Assembly (NCBI GenBank): GCA_001600355.1
Contig: BCJU01000002.1
Span: forward strand, 496,001-560,000
Source: Meira nashicola
Taxonomy: Eukaryota; Basidiomycota; Exobasidiomycetes; Exobasidiales; Brachybasidiaceae
Length of the DNA: 64,000 nucleotides
Direction: 5' to 3'
The notes beneath the pieces are model-generated. The model had not been told where the DNA came from, ran no database searches, and saw only the letters and a list, made by a program, of their open reading frames with translations. This document shows, piece after piece, positions 39,169-48,400 of the stretch. Numbering within the stretch: the stretch's first letter is position 1; the number at the start of each line of letters is the position of its first letter. The position numbers were made by a program, and so were the translations under genes.

Positions 39169-39290
39169 CGATCTGATTACCGATGACCCAAGAGCGCCAA
39201 TGTAAGCGAAAGGCTATCGTACTTCTGTGCTCGAAGTACGTGTTGTCCCGACTACCTTACATTGTGGGTCATCATTATGTGTTCAGATCG
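39169..39290 (+). other. Conserved hairpin 3' of the element gene, copy B
   Basis: Four nested paired arms: CGATCTGA/TCAGATCG, GATGACCCA/TGGGTCATC, AATGTAAG/CTTACATT and CGTACTTC/GAAGTACG around the loop TGTGCTC (39226-39232). The loop is the same as in copy A, while the outer and inner stems differ by base-pair-preserving changes. Confidence 0.75.
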
Positions 39291-39572
39291 TTCTAAAGAC
39301 TTAGTCAAATGCTTTTATTAAAACATTGACTAAGGCGAGTATAACTGTTTTAATTGATATCATCGACACCTTACTGACTACCTCTCTTTTCTTCTTCCTT
39401 TGAAATTTTTCTGCTGACTAAGCATTTTATGTAATCACTACTCACTACAAACAATTCAATACAATATTATTTAATCAATCACCTGACCTGCCTGCCTACT
39501 AGAATAATAAGTCTCACTAAGGTATTCTAATAATAATAATCATACTTAGTCACTTGACATCACCATCATGTG

Positions 39573-41022
39573 ATTTTTTCAGGAACAGGTTGCATCATTA
39601 TTTCAGTCTCTTTTTCCTTGGTTCGCGAATAGACTTTCCGCTTATTAATCTGATGCAATTGATGCTTGCAGAGCTTTCGATCCTATCTTAAGAGTACTTG
39701 TTAAAGATACGATGCTATAAGATAGATTCACTACAATTCTGCTTTATTGGAAACAATTATTGGTACATGGGAAATTGTTTTACCATGAAAGATATGAATA
39801 ATCGAATCGGTTAATTACCTAAGCATAACGAAAAAAAATTAATGCCTTATGTAGACTATATAGTGAGACCGAATGACGTGTTATAGAAAGGCTAAAGCGG
39901 CAAGGCAACTATTATGCCTTGTAATAGGTCTGTCTGCCTGTCCATTAGGCAAAGTTGCCTTTGCGGCGCGTCAGAACGGGCGTAGAGTAGCGTAACTGGG
40001 TTACCCAAAGCTGTGCACAATTGCACAATTTCTGCAATAGCATTTAAGGCTTCCTGCAAGTTAAGCTTTACCCCACACTTTACGTGCCTTTGTGCATAGA
40101 TTTTGATATGTAGTCTACATACATAGATTGGAATAATTGTGCAAAGGCAAGATGCGTGCATCCACTGCCAAATCACTCTTTTGTTAAATCATGAGCGGAT
40201 GCGCCTTGCCGTAACTGTTTTTTTTGTTACAAGCCATGGCCCGGGCAGTATTTCTGTGCTATTAACTGTTTTCATTACTGAATTCCTTCAGCGGAAGAAG
40301 CATTCAAGCAGGTACAATTTACGATGAATGGCTTATTTTACGTTTTTTTTCCTTAAAAGAGAGAGTAAAAAGGCTAGAACTTAGCATTATTTGTGCAGGG
40401 CTTCCCTTTCTTTTGAAATAAAGTTTTGATACTGCTATTCTGGCTACAGCAAGAACGAAAGCTGTCAGCAATCTTAAATTTTTGTCTCCTTAGTGGAGAA
40501 AATTATAGAAGCACAGCACTTCGGCAGATGATACGTAGAACGCGATAAATGCTTGTAAAAGCAATTCCCCCTTCCTTATCCTTTCGTTGCTGTTTATGCA
40601 TGCGCTCACTATCCTGTGCTGCCTATTGTGATCTCTTAAAAGGGAATTGAAGTCCGAAAGGTGTATTGTGCGCACTTTTACAGTCTCCTTTTCTCCAGAT
40701 AAGAAATGCACGTCCCTCAGATGTATGCATATACCAGCAGCAAAAATACTTCATTCATTCTCAAATTACTCACTCAGTTCTCCTGTGTATCATGCCTTGA
40801 TTGGATGTATCCCTTTCTTTTCTGATCACCATCTCGACCTGAGCATCCATTCACTAAACAATACTCAATCAAACATCACCCTCCATTCATTCATTCTTAA
40901 TCATTTCGATCGTATAATCAAAATCTTTCTGAAGAGCTGAAGAGAGAGACAGAACAGCTAATTCCCCAAATAGACTTCACACAAAGGTTCACTACCTCTT
41001 TCTTTTAATTATTTTTGCAAAT
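39573..41022. other. Intergenic, 1.45 kb
   Basis: Between element copy B and the Ser-rich protein gene. The last ~250 bp are C/T-rich and probably a long 5' leader. Around 39895-40210 there are short inverted segments (GCAAGGCAACT near 39901 with AGTTGCCTTTGC near 39955; CGGCAAGGC with GCCTTGCCG near 40202) that could be a decayed foldback element. No gene recognised. Confidence 0.4.
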
Positions 41023-42015
41023 ATGGCCGCACCGACTGCTATTCCTCATCATGAAACTTCATCACATCATCAAAGTGACAGTGTGACAGAAAGAGGAAGT
41101 AACATGCCTTTATCCCGTTCGCCAACCGGTACATCACCACGGTCAATGGTATCACCAATTTATACGCAAGCAGGACGATCTGCATTTTCCATGCCAGGAC
41201 CAAATTCTTCTTCTACAAGTCCAACTACAACAACATGGTATTCTGCAGGTTTTGCAAGTGGTAATAGTCAACGTGTACGTTCGCCAACTGGACCTTTAAA
41301 TGGTACTTCTACAAATGGCTCTTCACAAAATGGATTAGGACCAGTTTCTTCTCAAGTTGCACCTCAGCGTGATCAATTTCCTGATGCAAAACATCCAACT
41401 CATTTTAGAGCGGCAAGTTTTGGTTCAGCATCAAATGCAAGTTCTTTGAGCAGTGCAGATTTACGTGATGAACCTACAACGCCAAAAGTGGAAAATGTTA
41501 CATCTATGCCTTTAGGAAGAGCTTCTTCAATTCCATTAGGATCATCTTATGAAAGAATGAAATCACGCAGAGACAGTTGGAGTTTCGCAACAGCTGCTGG
41601 AAATCGTTGGAGTGGATTACAAAGTTTACGTGAACGTACTTCTACGGTAGCTTCAGGAGGTGTAACGATGCCAACATACAGCAATGATTATAATTCGATT
41701 CCCGCAAGTGCTCCTCCAACACAAGATAACACTGGAACTGGACCAATGGGTGGACTGTTACGCAAATTCAGCATAGGAGGCGGTCAACCGTTAAAATCAC
41801 CCCAAACAATATCCACTCCAGCTTTAGCAAGTAAAGCAGAAGGGAATGCTGCACCTGTTTCAAACAATTTGGCTGTCTCTCCATCACAAGATGATTATTT
41901 CAAAACCGTTCCTCAAACTCGCGGTCGTCAAAATAGCGCAGGAAGCCCTAATCAGCGTAGACGGCCAAGTCCTATGGGAGAACGTTTATTGATGGGACAC
42001 TTTAATGCTCATTAA
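41023..42015 (+). CDS. Ser/Thr/Pro-rich fungal protein with conserved C-terminus
   Basis: 330 residues, intronless, mostly disordered. Many Ser-Pro/Thr-Pro and RxxS sites (SRSPTGTSPRS, SRRDSWSF) suggest phosphoregulation. Short ordered-looking parts are SSYERMKSRRDSWSFATAAG, GGLLRKFSIGGG and the end RRRPSPMGERLLMGHFNAH; I believe motifs of this last kind recur in uncharacterised fungal proteins, but I cannot name the family. No enzyme domain or membrane segment. It is real rather than spurious: the frame is long, starts after a C/T-rich leader and has coding-like composition. Confidence 0.75.
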   Translation: MAAPTAIPHHETSSHHQSDSVTERGSNMPLSRSPTGTSPRSMVSPIYTQAGRSAFSMPGPNSSSTSPTTTTWYSAGFASGNSQRVRSPTGPLNGTSTNGSSQNGLGPVSSQVAPQRDQFPDAKHPTHFRAASFGSASNASSLSSADLRDEPTTPKVENVTSMPLGRASSIPLGSSYERMKSRRDSWSFATAAGNRWSGLQSLRERTSTVASGGVTMPTYSNDYNSIPASAPPTQDNTGTGPMGGLLRKFSIGGGQPLKSPQTISTPALASKAEGNAAPVSNNLAVSPSQDDYFKTVPQTRGRQNSAGSPNQRRRPSPMGERLLMGHFNAH

Positions 42016-42386
42016 AGGGGGCAACTTTTAATTTTTCATGATTTACGACAATTGTAACGAATAATAGGGTTCTAATTCATTTCAAGTAGGTGGACAAGCC
42101 GCATTTGGATGTACGTGTGTTTTATTGTTTTCTTTCTTTTCTGTTCTTTTTATTTTCTCGTGTCACTCGATCTTCTACAAGTCTATAAATTTCTTCTCGT
42201 TTCTAGGTTCTCACTTTTGATGAATCATTGATCATCAACATCTTTTTTCTCATTTGAACTTTATAAACAAATGTATCTCTTATCTCGTTCTTAATTTGAT
42301 TGGAAGGAATATATATCGTCAGGAAGAAAACATGAATATAATACAATAAAATTCTAGTTGGTGTAACCAAATAAAGAAAGAATAAA
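42016..42386. other. Intergenic, convergent 3' ends
   Basis: 371 bp between the Ser-rich gene (+) and the first small cysteine-rich copy (-). Very T-rich, likely 3' UTRs. No gene supported. Confidence 0.4.
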
Positions 42387-42985
42387 TTATAAAGTCTTTC
42401 TGCCTTTCTTTGTCGTAGCAGGCTTTGCGTGGCGACCAGCTTCTCTTTCAGATTTTGTGAAACACATGTTATCTTTGGAGCAATAGCATCCAACGTCACA
42501 CTTTCCGCCTTCGTAACACTGTGGTCTAGCACAAGAAGCAGTATTTGCACGTTTTGAAGGTGGATAATTCAAGAAATCACGCTGAATTAAAGGATAAAAA
42601 TGAATTAGTTGGCTTTTAAAAGATGATAGCTTTAAAGAACATTAAAATAAGTTACGAAAAAGAGGATCCGTTTCGCGTTTACGTAAATCGATTGTAAGAG
42701 CATATAAAGGCAATAAAAATGTACCCAAAAACAAGATGAGGAGCATGAAACTTTTTGCTGAGCTGAACATCTGTGATAAAATAATAGAAATGCAATGATT
42801 GTTTGATTCGGCCAAACAGCTTTATTATAACGCCGCCAACACAGCGCAGTGATTTACTCAATCATCATATGTAACACCGCTTGGCTGTTCTTGCGAGGCT
42901 GTTGTGTTATGATGAGCGTAAAGAATGATCAGGATGAATAAATGTGCATCATAATGATATTTTGTTTTACCCCGAAATGAATATT
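42361..42985 (-). repeat. Segmental duplication, block 1 (with 45061-45965)
   Basis: The cysteine-rich gene copy 1 and its upstream sequence are repeated around copy 3. Matches include TTCTAGTTGGTGTAACCAA at the 3' side, both exons, and the upstream GCTTTATTATAACGCCGC...AACACAGCGCAGTGATTTACTC and TACCCCGAAA near 42970 and 45960. Confidence 0.8.
42387..42770 (-). pseudogene. Small secreted six-cysteine protein, copy 1, apparently frameshifted
   Basis: Exon 1 starts at 42770 (signal peptide KSFMLLILFLGTFLLPLYA, then LRKRETD with a Lys-Arg site). Exon 2 is 42581-42387, with KRANTASC and the cysteine frame C-x4-C-x5-C-x3-C-x-C-x5-C. Exon 1 is 115 bp against 114 in copy 3 because of one extra A in an A-run near 42657, and the donor is GTAACT instead of GTAAGT. 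Splicing as in copy 3 would then hit a stop at the second exon-2 codon. So this copy is broken, uses an unseen splice site, or carries a sequence error. Confidence 0.6.
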
Positions 42986-43230
42986 TACAGTAATTGATTT
43001 ATTCTTGAAATTGCATTCTGTTAGATTATCATAATGAAGCAGTGTTGAATGACAATTGCGTAAAGCAGTACATAGTGCTATATTAGAGCAGTAACATGAT
43101 TATCGATTGATAAGATAGATTACGCAGATTATTATCTTTTTTTATACTCTGTCAATATCTTTTTCTCCTGTCATTTTATAAGAAAAGGCTTTTATTTCTC
43201 TGATTACAAGACATTGAAATATGACCAATA
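42771..43230. other. Spacer between cysteine-rich copies 1 and 2
   Basis: 460 bp; the half next to copy 1 belongs to the duplicated block. No gene seen. Confidence 0.4.
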
Positions 43231-43638
43231 TCAATGTTTACTACCTCTATGTTGTTTCATCATCTTTGGCTTTTTGCTTGATTCAGGTTTTTTGGCATAT
43301 TGACTTGTGTAACATGTTTGTTCTTTGATTGGATCGGTACATTTGCATAAACTGTCGCAAGGATAAGTTTCTGAGCAATAATCACCAGCACAAGAAGCTT
43401 TTGGTGCACGTTTTGTAGGTGTATAATTTAAGAATTGACGCTAGATATCAAAAAGGAAGAGTTAGTGAAGATAAAGAAAATTGATGATGATGATGACTTT
43501 GACATTTAGAGTAAAACTTACAAAAGTAGTATCCAATTCACGCTTTTCATAATTGATGATTGCAAAAACGCAATAAGGCATGAGGAATAAGCTCAAAGCT
43601 GTAATAACGAGGATGTACTTCTTCATCGAATCGAACAT
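43231..43638 (-). CDS. Small secreted six-cysteine protein, copy 2
   Basis: Exon 1 43638-43522 and exon 2 43440-43231, joined in phase 0 across an 81 bp intron, give 108 residues. A signal peptide (KKYILVITALSLFLMPYCVFA) is followed by NYEKRELD with a Kex2-type Lys-Arg, then RQFLNYTPTKRAPKA and cysteines spaced C-x4-C-x5-C-x3-C-x-C-x8-C. The spacing falls within that of inhibitor-cystine-knot peptides, but disulfide pairing is unknown. The C-terminus is Lys-rich. It is the most diverged of the three copies. Function unknown. Confidence 0.78.
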
Positions 43639-43878
43639 TTCTGTTACTGTAGATAATGTGTTTTTACTCTTTCTTTCAATCTGCACCTTCCTTCTTTATA
43701 TATCTCTTTCTCTCTCCTTGTTCTATGTTGAAAGCGGCGTAAAATGTAAATTGCGTAAAGTGTTACAATGTGCTGTGCTGTTGTGATTACACGTAATCAT
43801 GATGATTAATGCATATTGAATCGATAGGTATAAATATTTAGTATAGTACATGTTGATGATACATAATTGTGCGTCGTA

Positions 43879-44790
43879 TTAAATAATATTGGATTGAAAG
43901 AAACCTCTTTGCGAAATGTTGGAAGAAGTTGTTGGAATTGCAGGAGGAGTGATACGCAAATCAGCGAATGCATGGGCAGGTAAAGCATTGTGTTGTTGTG
44001 ATTGAAGTATGGCGGCTGAAGGTGGCTGTTGTGGAAATGGATAAAGAGTTGATGATAAATTCGGAGGCGGTGTAGTGCTTGGAAGAGGTCGAAGGTTCCA
44101 AAATGATTTCGGTATTTCAGCAATAAGTCTAAAACAATCTTTTCCATTCAAATAAAAATTGAATAAACGTTTTTCACGTATGAATCCTAACTTTTCATAA
44201 AGTTGTAAACTTGCTTTATTGTCAATCTCCGTTTCTAAAACGATTTCTTGTGCTCCTAGTAAAACCATTTTACGTAAAATCGTTTGAAGAAGTGATGTCG
44301 CAATTCCTTTTCCTCGAAAATCGGATCGAATACTGACCATTCCTATGTAACCACGCATAAATCTGTTCCCTTTGAGATGTTTTTCAAGTTTACCAATCAC
44401 AACACCGATCGGGATTCCTTCATTTGGTGTTTCTATCGGATCGGGTGAATAATGAGCCAAAAAACACAATTCAGGCCATTGATTGAGGAAGTATCGGTAT
44501 GTGTAAACTGTATATGGTTCGCTCAATTCTCCATCGATTAAACCCATAATTGCTTGCATTTGTGCTTCTCCTTCGTAAGGTGCGATTCTGATTTGCTTCC
44601 CTATGAAGTTTTTTTCGCTCATCTTTCCGTTCAATTCAACTGTCTCTGCTAGGTTACTACCCTTTACGACATCGTTTAAGGTGGTGGTTTTGGTTTGATC
44701 AACTTTATCACTTTCCCTAACAAGATTTTCCTGTGCCTCCGATCCTTGCTTAATCAATCTGCTAGGACCGGCATCTTGTTCTTCAGTCAT
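43879..44790 (-). CDS. NAA30: N-alpha-acetyltransferase NatC catalytic subunit (Naa30/Mak3)
   Basis: Acetylates N-termini beginning Met-Leu/Ile/Phe/Trp with its partners Naa35 and Naa38. 303 residues from the ATG at 44790. After ~65 variable residues comes the GNAT domain (about 70-235): IMGLIDGELSEPYTVYTYRYFLNQWPELCFLAH, GYIGMVSI, RGKGIATSL (acetyl-CoA loop), EIVLETEIDNKASLQLYEKLGFIREKRLFNFYLNG. These are Mak3 hallmarks. A Pro/Ser-rich tail of ~70 residues follows. Its 5' part and promoter are duplicated at 45940-46290. It is embedded in the secreted-protein cluster. Confidence 0.93.
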   Translation of the reverse strand: MTEEQDAGPSRLIKQGSEAQENLVRESDKVDQTKTTTLNDVVKGSNLAETVELNGKMSEKNFIGKQIRIAPYEGEAQMQAIMGLIDGELSEPYTVYTYRYFLNQWPELCFLAHYSPDPIETPNEGIPIGVVIGKLEKHLKGNRFMRGYIGMVSIRSDFRGKGIATSLLQTILRKMVLLGAQEIVLETEIDNKASLQLYEKLGFIREKRLFNFYLNGKDCFRLIAEIPKSFWNLRPLPSTTPPPNLSSTLYPFPQQPPSAAILQSQQHNALPAHAFADLRITPPAIPTTSSNISQRGFFQSNII

Positions 44791-45096
44791 GCTGAAGGGT
44801 ATACGCAGATCGTGTTCAGGAAGCAAGAATAAAGTTGATAAACACGAGTAAAGAATAATTATCTGTTCTTCCGCCGGCGCTATCAATATTTTTTATACGC
44901 TACGCATTGCCTCACTAAAAATAATTAACACAGAATTCCACTATCATTGAATATCATAAGGAAAACATAAATTTCAGAAGAAAAACATGAATATCAGAAG
45001 AAAAACATGAATATCAGAAGGAAAACATATAAATCGGAACCAGCCGATGGATAAAACAAAATTCTAGTTGGTGTAACCAATAAAATTAAGAATAAA
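44791..45096. other. NAA30 upstream region with a 20 bp minisatellite
   Basis: About 306 bp between NAA30 and cysteine-rich copy 3. At about 44961-45030 a 20 bp unit close to AAAAACATGAATATCAGAAG is repeated three to four times. The part up to about 44940 is duplicated near 46290. Confidence 0.7.
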
Positions 45097-45965
45097 TTAT
45101 AAAGCCTTTCTGCCTTTCTTTGTTTTACGAGGCTTTGCGTTTGGATGATGTCCATTTTCAGAATTTGTGAAACACATGTTGTCTGCAGAACAATAGCATC
45201 CTGATTCGCAGTTTCCGTTTTTATCACACTCTGGTTTAGCACAACCGGCTGGTGCACGCTTTACAGGTGAATAATTCAAGAAATCACGCTGAATAAAGGG
45301 CAAAAGTGAATTAGTTAGTTGGCTTTTAAAAGACGATAGCTTCAAGGAAGATTATAATAACTTACGTAAAGAAGATCCGTTTCACGTTTACGTAAATCGA
45401 TCGTAAGAGCACATAAAGGCAATAAAAATGTACCCAAAAACAAGATGAGGAGCATAAAACTTTTTGCTGAATTGAACATCTTTTAATAGAATTTTTGAAA
45501 GTTGTTATTCTTGGATGAGATGCTTTAAACTTGTTTGTATGAGTGAAATATTTCTTCTTTCGTTCTGAATATTTCCTTCTTTATATACCTTTTGATCCTC
45601 GTTCGAATTGTATTTGAATAAGTATATCTTTTTGCCTTTGCTTTCCTTCTAACATACTAACACATCCTTCACTTCAGCCAAGCGGTGTTGTACAGGATCA
45701 TTGAATAATCACTGCGCTGTGCTGGCGGCTTCAAAATAAGACTGTCGGCCGATTTAAACAATTTTTCAATGAATGACAAGCAAACTTTTTCATCTGCAAT
45801 TCCGATCAATTGCCAATGAGATTCTATTCGGCCTTCTATTCGGCCAACAGCTTTATTATAACGCCGCTAACACAGCGCAGTGATTTACTCAATCATCATA
45901 TGCAATACCGCTTGGCTGTTCTTGCGATGCTGCTGTGTATCATAATGATATTTCTTTTACCCCGA
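45061..45965 (-). repeat. Segmental duplication, block 2
   Basis: Partner of 42361-42985, carrying cysteine-rich copy 3. It has about 340 bp of extra sequence (roughly 45500-45840) not present in block 1. The broken NAA30 copy follows directly. Confidence 0.75.
45097..45479 (-). CDS. Small secreted six-cysteine protein, copy 3
   Basis: Exon 1 45479-45366 (38 codons) and exon 2 45288-45097 (63 codons plus stop) join in phase 0 across a 77 bp intron with a good GTAAGT donor: 101 residues. Signal peptide KSFMLLILFLGTFLLPLCA, then TIDLRKRETD (Lys-Arg site), RDFLNYSPVKRAPA, and cysteines C-x4-C-x5-C-x3-C-x-C-x5-C within GCAKPECDKNGN... The tail is Lys/Arg-rich. This intact copy shows what copy 1 looked like before its one-base change. 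No known family. Confidence 0.8.
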
Positions 45966-46179
45966 AAATTCTTATTCTGATATGCTCCCCTACGAAATCT
46001 TTTCCGCTCATATTTCCGTTCAATTCAACTGTTTTTGCTAGCTTGCTATTTTTTACGACATCGTTTGTGTAGGTGATTTCGGTTTGATGAACTTCGTCAC
46101 GTTCCCTAGCAAGATTTTCCTGTGCCACCGATCCTTGCTCAATCAATCTGCTAGGACCGGCATCTTGTTCTTCAGTCAT
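45940..46179 (-). pseudogene. Truncated duplicate of the NAA30 5' end
   Basis: From an ATG at 46179 it repeats the NAA30 N-terminus (MTEEQDAGPSRLIEQGS) and continues to about the IRI motif where the acetyltransferase domain begins, then runs into block-2 sequence and stops at 45940. No catalytic part remains. Upstream similarity to the NAA30 promoter continues to about 46290. A remnant of the local duplication. Confidence 0.85.
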
Positions 46180-46295
46180 CCTGAAGGGTATACCTAGATC
46201 GTGTTCAGGAAGCAAGAATGAAGTTGATAAAAGCGAGCAAACGCTACGCATTGCCTTACTCAAAAAATAATTATCACAGAATTCCATTCTATTAA

Positions 46296-47984
46296 TCAAC
46301 CCAAAAAGCCAACAAAATAATCACGCCAAGCCTCTAAAGATCGTAATGTAGCCGCCGGTAATCCTGCTAATCCTCCTTCATTTGACATCCTTGGCTTGAT
46401 TCGATCATCAAGTGGAGCTGAGAGAGAACGTAAATGTGCGTGTAATGCTTTTACTGATGCACTATCCATTTGATTAGAGAATGATTGATCCATAGTTGTT
46501 GCTTCTTTGAGCTGTGAAATATGGTCTTCATCAATTTTGAAAAATTGCGAGTATAATAGAGATTCTGCTTGATTGATTGCTGTCAAGAATGACATTCCTT
46601 TTTCCACCAATCTAGTCGTAGCGTTAGAAGATGTTGCTGCTTGACCCGCTGCTTCCTCACTTTGATTTGAAGGATGAAGAGCCATAACCTCAATACGTGC
46701 AATACAATTCCCAATCATACCGCTCAACAAAGCTCTTCTTCCATCGAAATAAGCAGTCCTACATTCTTCCAGCAAAGCAGAGAATTCCGGAGCACGGAAA
46801 ACCTCTGTTCCTCTCTCTGGGTTACCATCATATGCGTCGTTGTCATCTTTCTCAACAACACCCTGAGCTAATTGTTTCCCTTTGTCACCCGATCTTCTGT
46901 TAACTGTACCATTCACCTTGTCGATATCAGTTGCTGCTGGCGGCGCTTGCAAAGAAGCACGTTTCTCCAATTCGTGCAAGATCGGTTGCAATTCTGCGCT
47001 CTCCTTCTCATACCTTTCAAATAGTAAAGCAGATATGCTTGGATCGGCAAAATTCATCATGACGTGGTGATCTGGATCAAATTCTTTCTCTTTGCCTTTC
47101 CCACTTGATTCTGTTTTTGACTTTTCCCATTCCTTTAACTTTTGAGAAATTTCGTTGTTCAGCTCTTTCAGACGACCAACAACAAACATCCTTATCAGCG
47201 TACCTGCACGAACGATGCAATGTTCAAATCGCATCTTGTATAGTGGTGCATCTCTATAATGCGGATGAGCTCCAAGAAATGCCAAAGCGACATCAAGACG
47301 ATCTAATGTCAACATGAATTCGCCCGTTTTAACAAGTTCAAGCGAAGGCGAAGAAAGGAAAGAGGTGGCAGATGGTAAGATAGCAAAATACGTTAATCGA
47401 ATTGCTAGAGCGTCGGCAACATTTGCTAAATGATCAATTCGTTCTACCATCGATTCGGCATCTTCTCGTAATCCTTCTGTACCTTCCTCTACCATTTGTG
47501 CACCTGCCCGTAATTCAGCAATGTGCACGCGTGCTGCTTCAAGATGGTCCAACAATGTGTCTGCTTCATCTGCTGTCCGGGAGATTTCCTGTAGAGCTCT
47601 AGAATGTCCTGACTGCGTGGAAGAAGCGATGAATGCTTGCTGTTTTGCATACCAGGAAAGGTACGATGGTGCATCTATAAGCGGTGCCGTAGGAAGTGAG
47701 GGTATCGAATGAGCTCTATCTTCATGCCCAAATTCATCGATTCCTGCTGATTGCGATGCTGTCATGTCTTGTGATGTTCCAGCATGAGATTCTGGCTGTA
47801 TGCCATTTTCTACATTTTGCTTAGTACTCGACCTTGATGATGATAAGTGGTTTGGTCGGTTATTCGACCCAATGTAGTCTGCCAATGCATTTACGCTTGC
47901 CCTTTCCACTTCATTCAAAGGCGCCAATACATTAGACCAATGTTCCAATTGTACCATCGATGTTGAAGGCGATGGAGCATTCAT
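46296..47984 (-). CDS. COG3: Conserved oligomeric Golgi subunit Cog3/Sec34, C-terminally truncated
   Basis: Tether subunit for intra-Golgi retrograde vesicles. 562 residues from the ATG at 47984. The Sec34 N-terminal region (about 105-275) is clear: YLSWYAKQQAFIASS, ADTLLDHLEAARVHIAELR, RLTYFAILPSATSFLSSPSL, MLTLDRLDVALAFLGAHPHYRDAPLYKMRFEHCIVRAGTLI. Family members usually have about 800 or more residues; here the protein stops near the point where the conserved LYDxLRPxI segment (here APLDDRIKPRM) leads into the C-terminal third. The stop codon is only a few bases from the edge of the duplicated NAA30 fragment, so the rearrangement probably removed the 3' end. Confidence 0.85.
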   Translation of the reverse strand: MNAPSPSTSMVQLEHWSNVLAPLNEVERASVNALADYIGSNNRPNHLSSSRSSTKQNVENGIQPESHAGTSQDMTASQSAGIDEFGHEDRAHSIPSLPTAPLIDAPSYLSWYAKQQAFIASSTQSGHSRALQEISRTADEADTLLDHLEAARVHIAELRAGAQMVEEGTEGLREDAESMVERIDHLANVADALAIRLTYFAILPSATSFLSSPSLELVKTGEFMLTLDRLDVALAFLGAHPHYRDAPLYKMRFEHCIVRAGTLIRMFVVGRLKELNNEISQKLKEWEKSKTESSGKGKEKEFDPDHHVMMNFADPSISALLFERYEKESAELQPILHELEKRASLQAPPAATDIDKVNGTVNRRSGDKGKQLAQGVVEKDDNDAYDGNPERGTEVFRAPEFSALLEECRTAYFDGRRALLSGMIGNCIARIEVMALHPSNQSEEAAGQAATSSNATTRLVEKGMSFLTAINQAESLLYSQFFKIDEDHISQLKEATTMDQSFSNQMDSASVKALHAHLRSLSAPLDDRIKPRMSNEGGLAGLPAATLRSLEAWRDYFVGFLG

Positions 47985-48400
47985 CTTGTTGAGCTCTTTA
48001 TGAATGTTTATCGATCAACACGAACCAGCGTGCTTGAAGCAATTAAAAATGATGGAAGGTGTATGTACTTAGAATGCAGCATGTAATCTTCTCAACTGAA
48101 CCGCTCCCGCTTAGAGTTTAGCTTGGATCTGGTGCAATTCTTCCTATAAAGTGGCGCGTGCGAACAGCGATGCACACTGGCTTCTTGCCACTTCCCGTTC
48201 TTCTCACCAAGTTCATGCATTGAAGCAGTGTCATAGAAAGAACATTAATACCTTTTCTTACGTTTTGGCAAGCAAAAACCTAAGGGCGTCCGTGCTCTTT
48301 ATGCGAACGACCCCCCACCTTTACAGAACCACTTTCCAACTGTCATCAATTCTCTTTCCACCATCACCTACAATATTCACCCATCTTGAGTCGATCAACA
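47985..48400. promoter_or_regulatory. Divergent promoter region COG3 / PGM
   Basis: 416 bp between head-to-head genes, ending in a C/T-rich leader before the phosphoglucomutase start. No small gene supported. Confidence 0.4.

Larger units (their letters stand above)
37200..39572 (+). repeat. Dispersed element, copy B
   Basis: Second copy of the element at 13206-15950, in the opposite orientation. Colinear parts: the diverged small frame, the duplicated TGGGCTATATGC unit (here as its complement), the protein gene, the 18 bp repeats, the hairpin, and the AT-rich end. Upstream similarity fades gradually near 37200; the right end is near 39572. Four ambiguous bases (38229, 38238, 38257, 38377) fall in its gene, as expected if reads from several similar copies were merged. 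So the element probably has more copies elsewhere. Confidence 0.75.

Noticed and set aside
39895..40215. Possible second foldback element
   Set aside because: Arms are short (9-11 bp) and imperfect and several alternative pairings compete; too weak to call an element.
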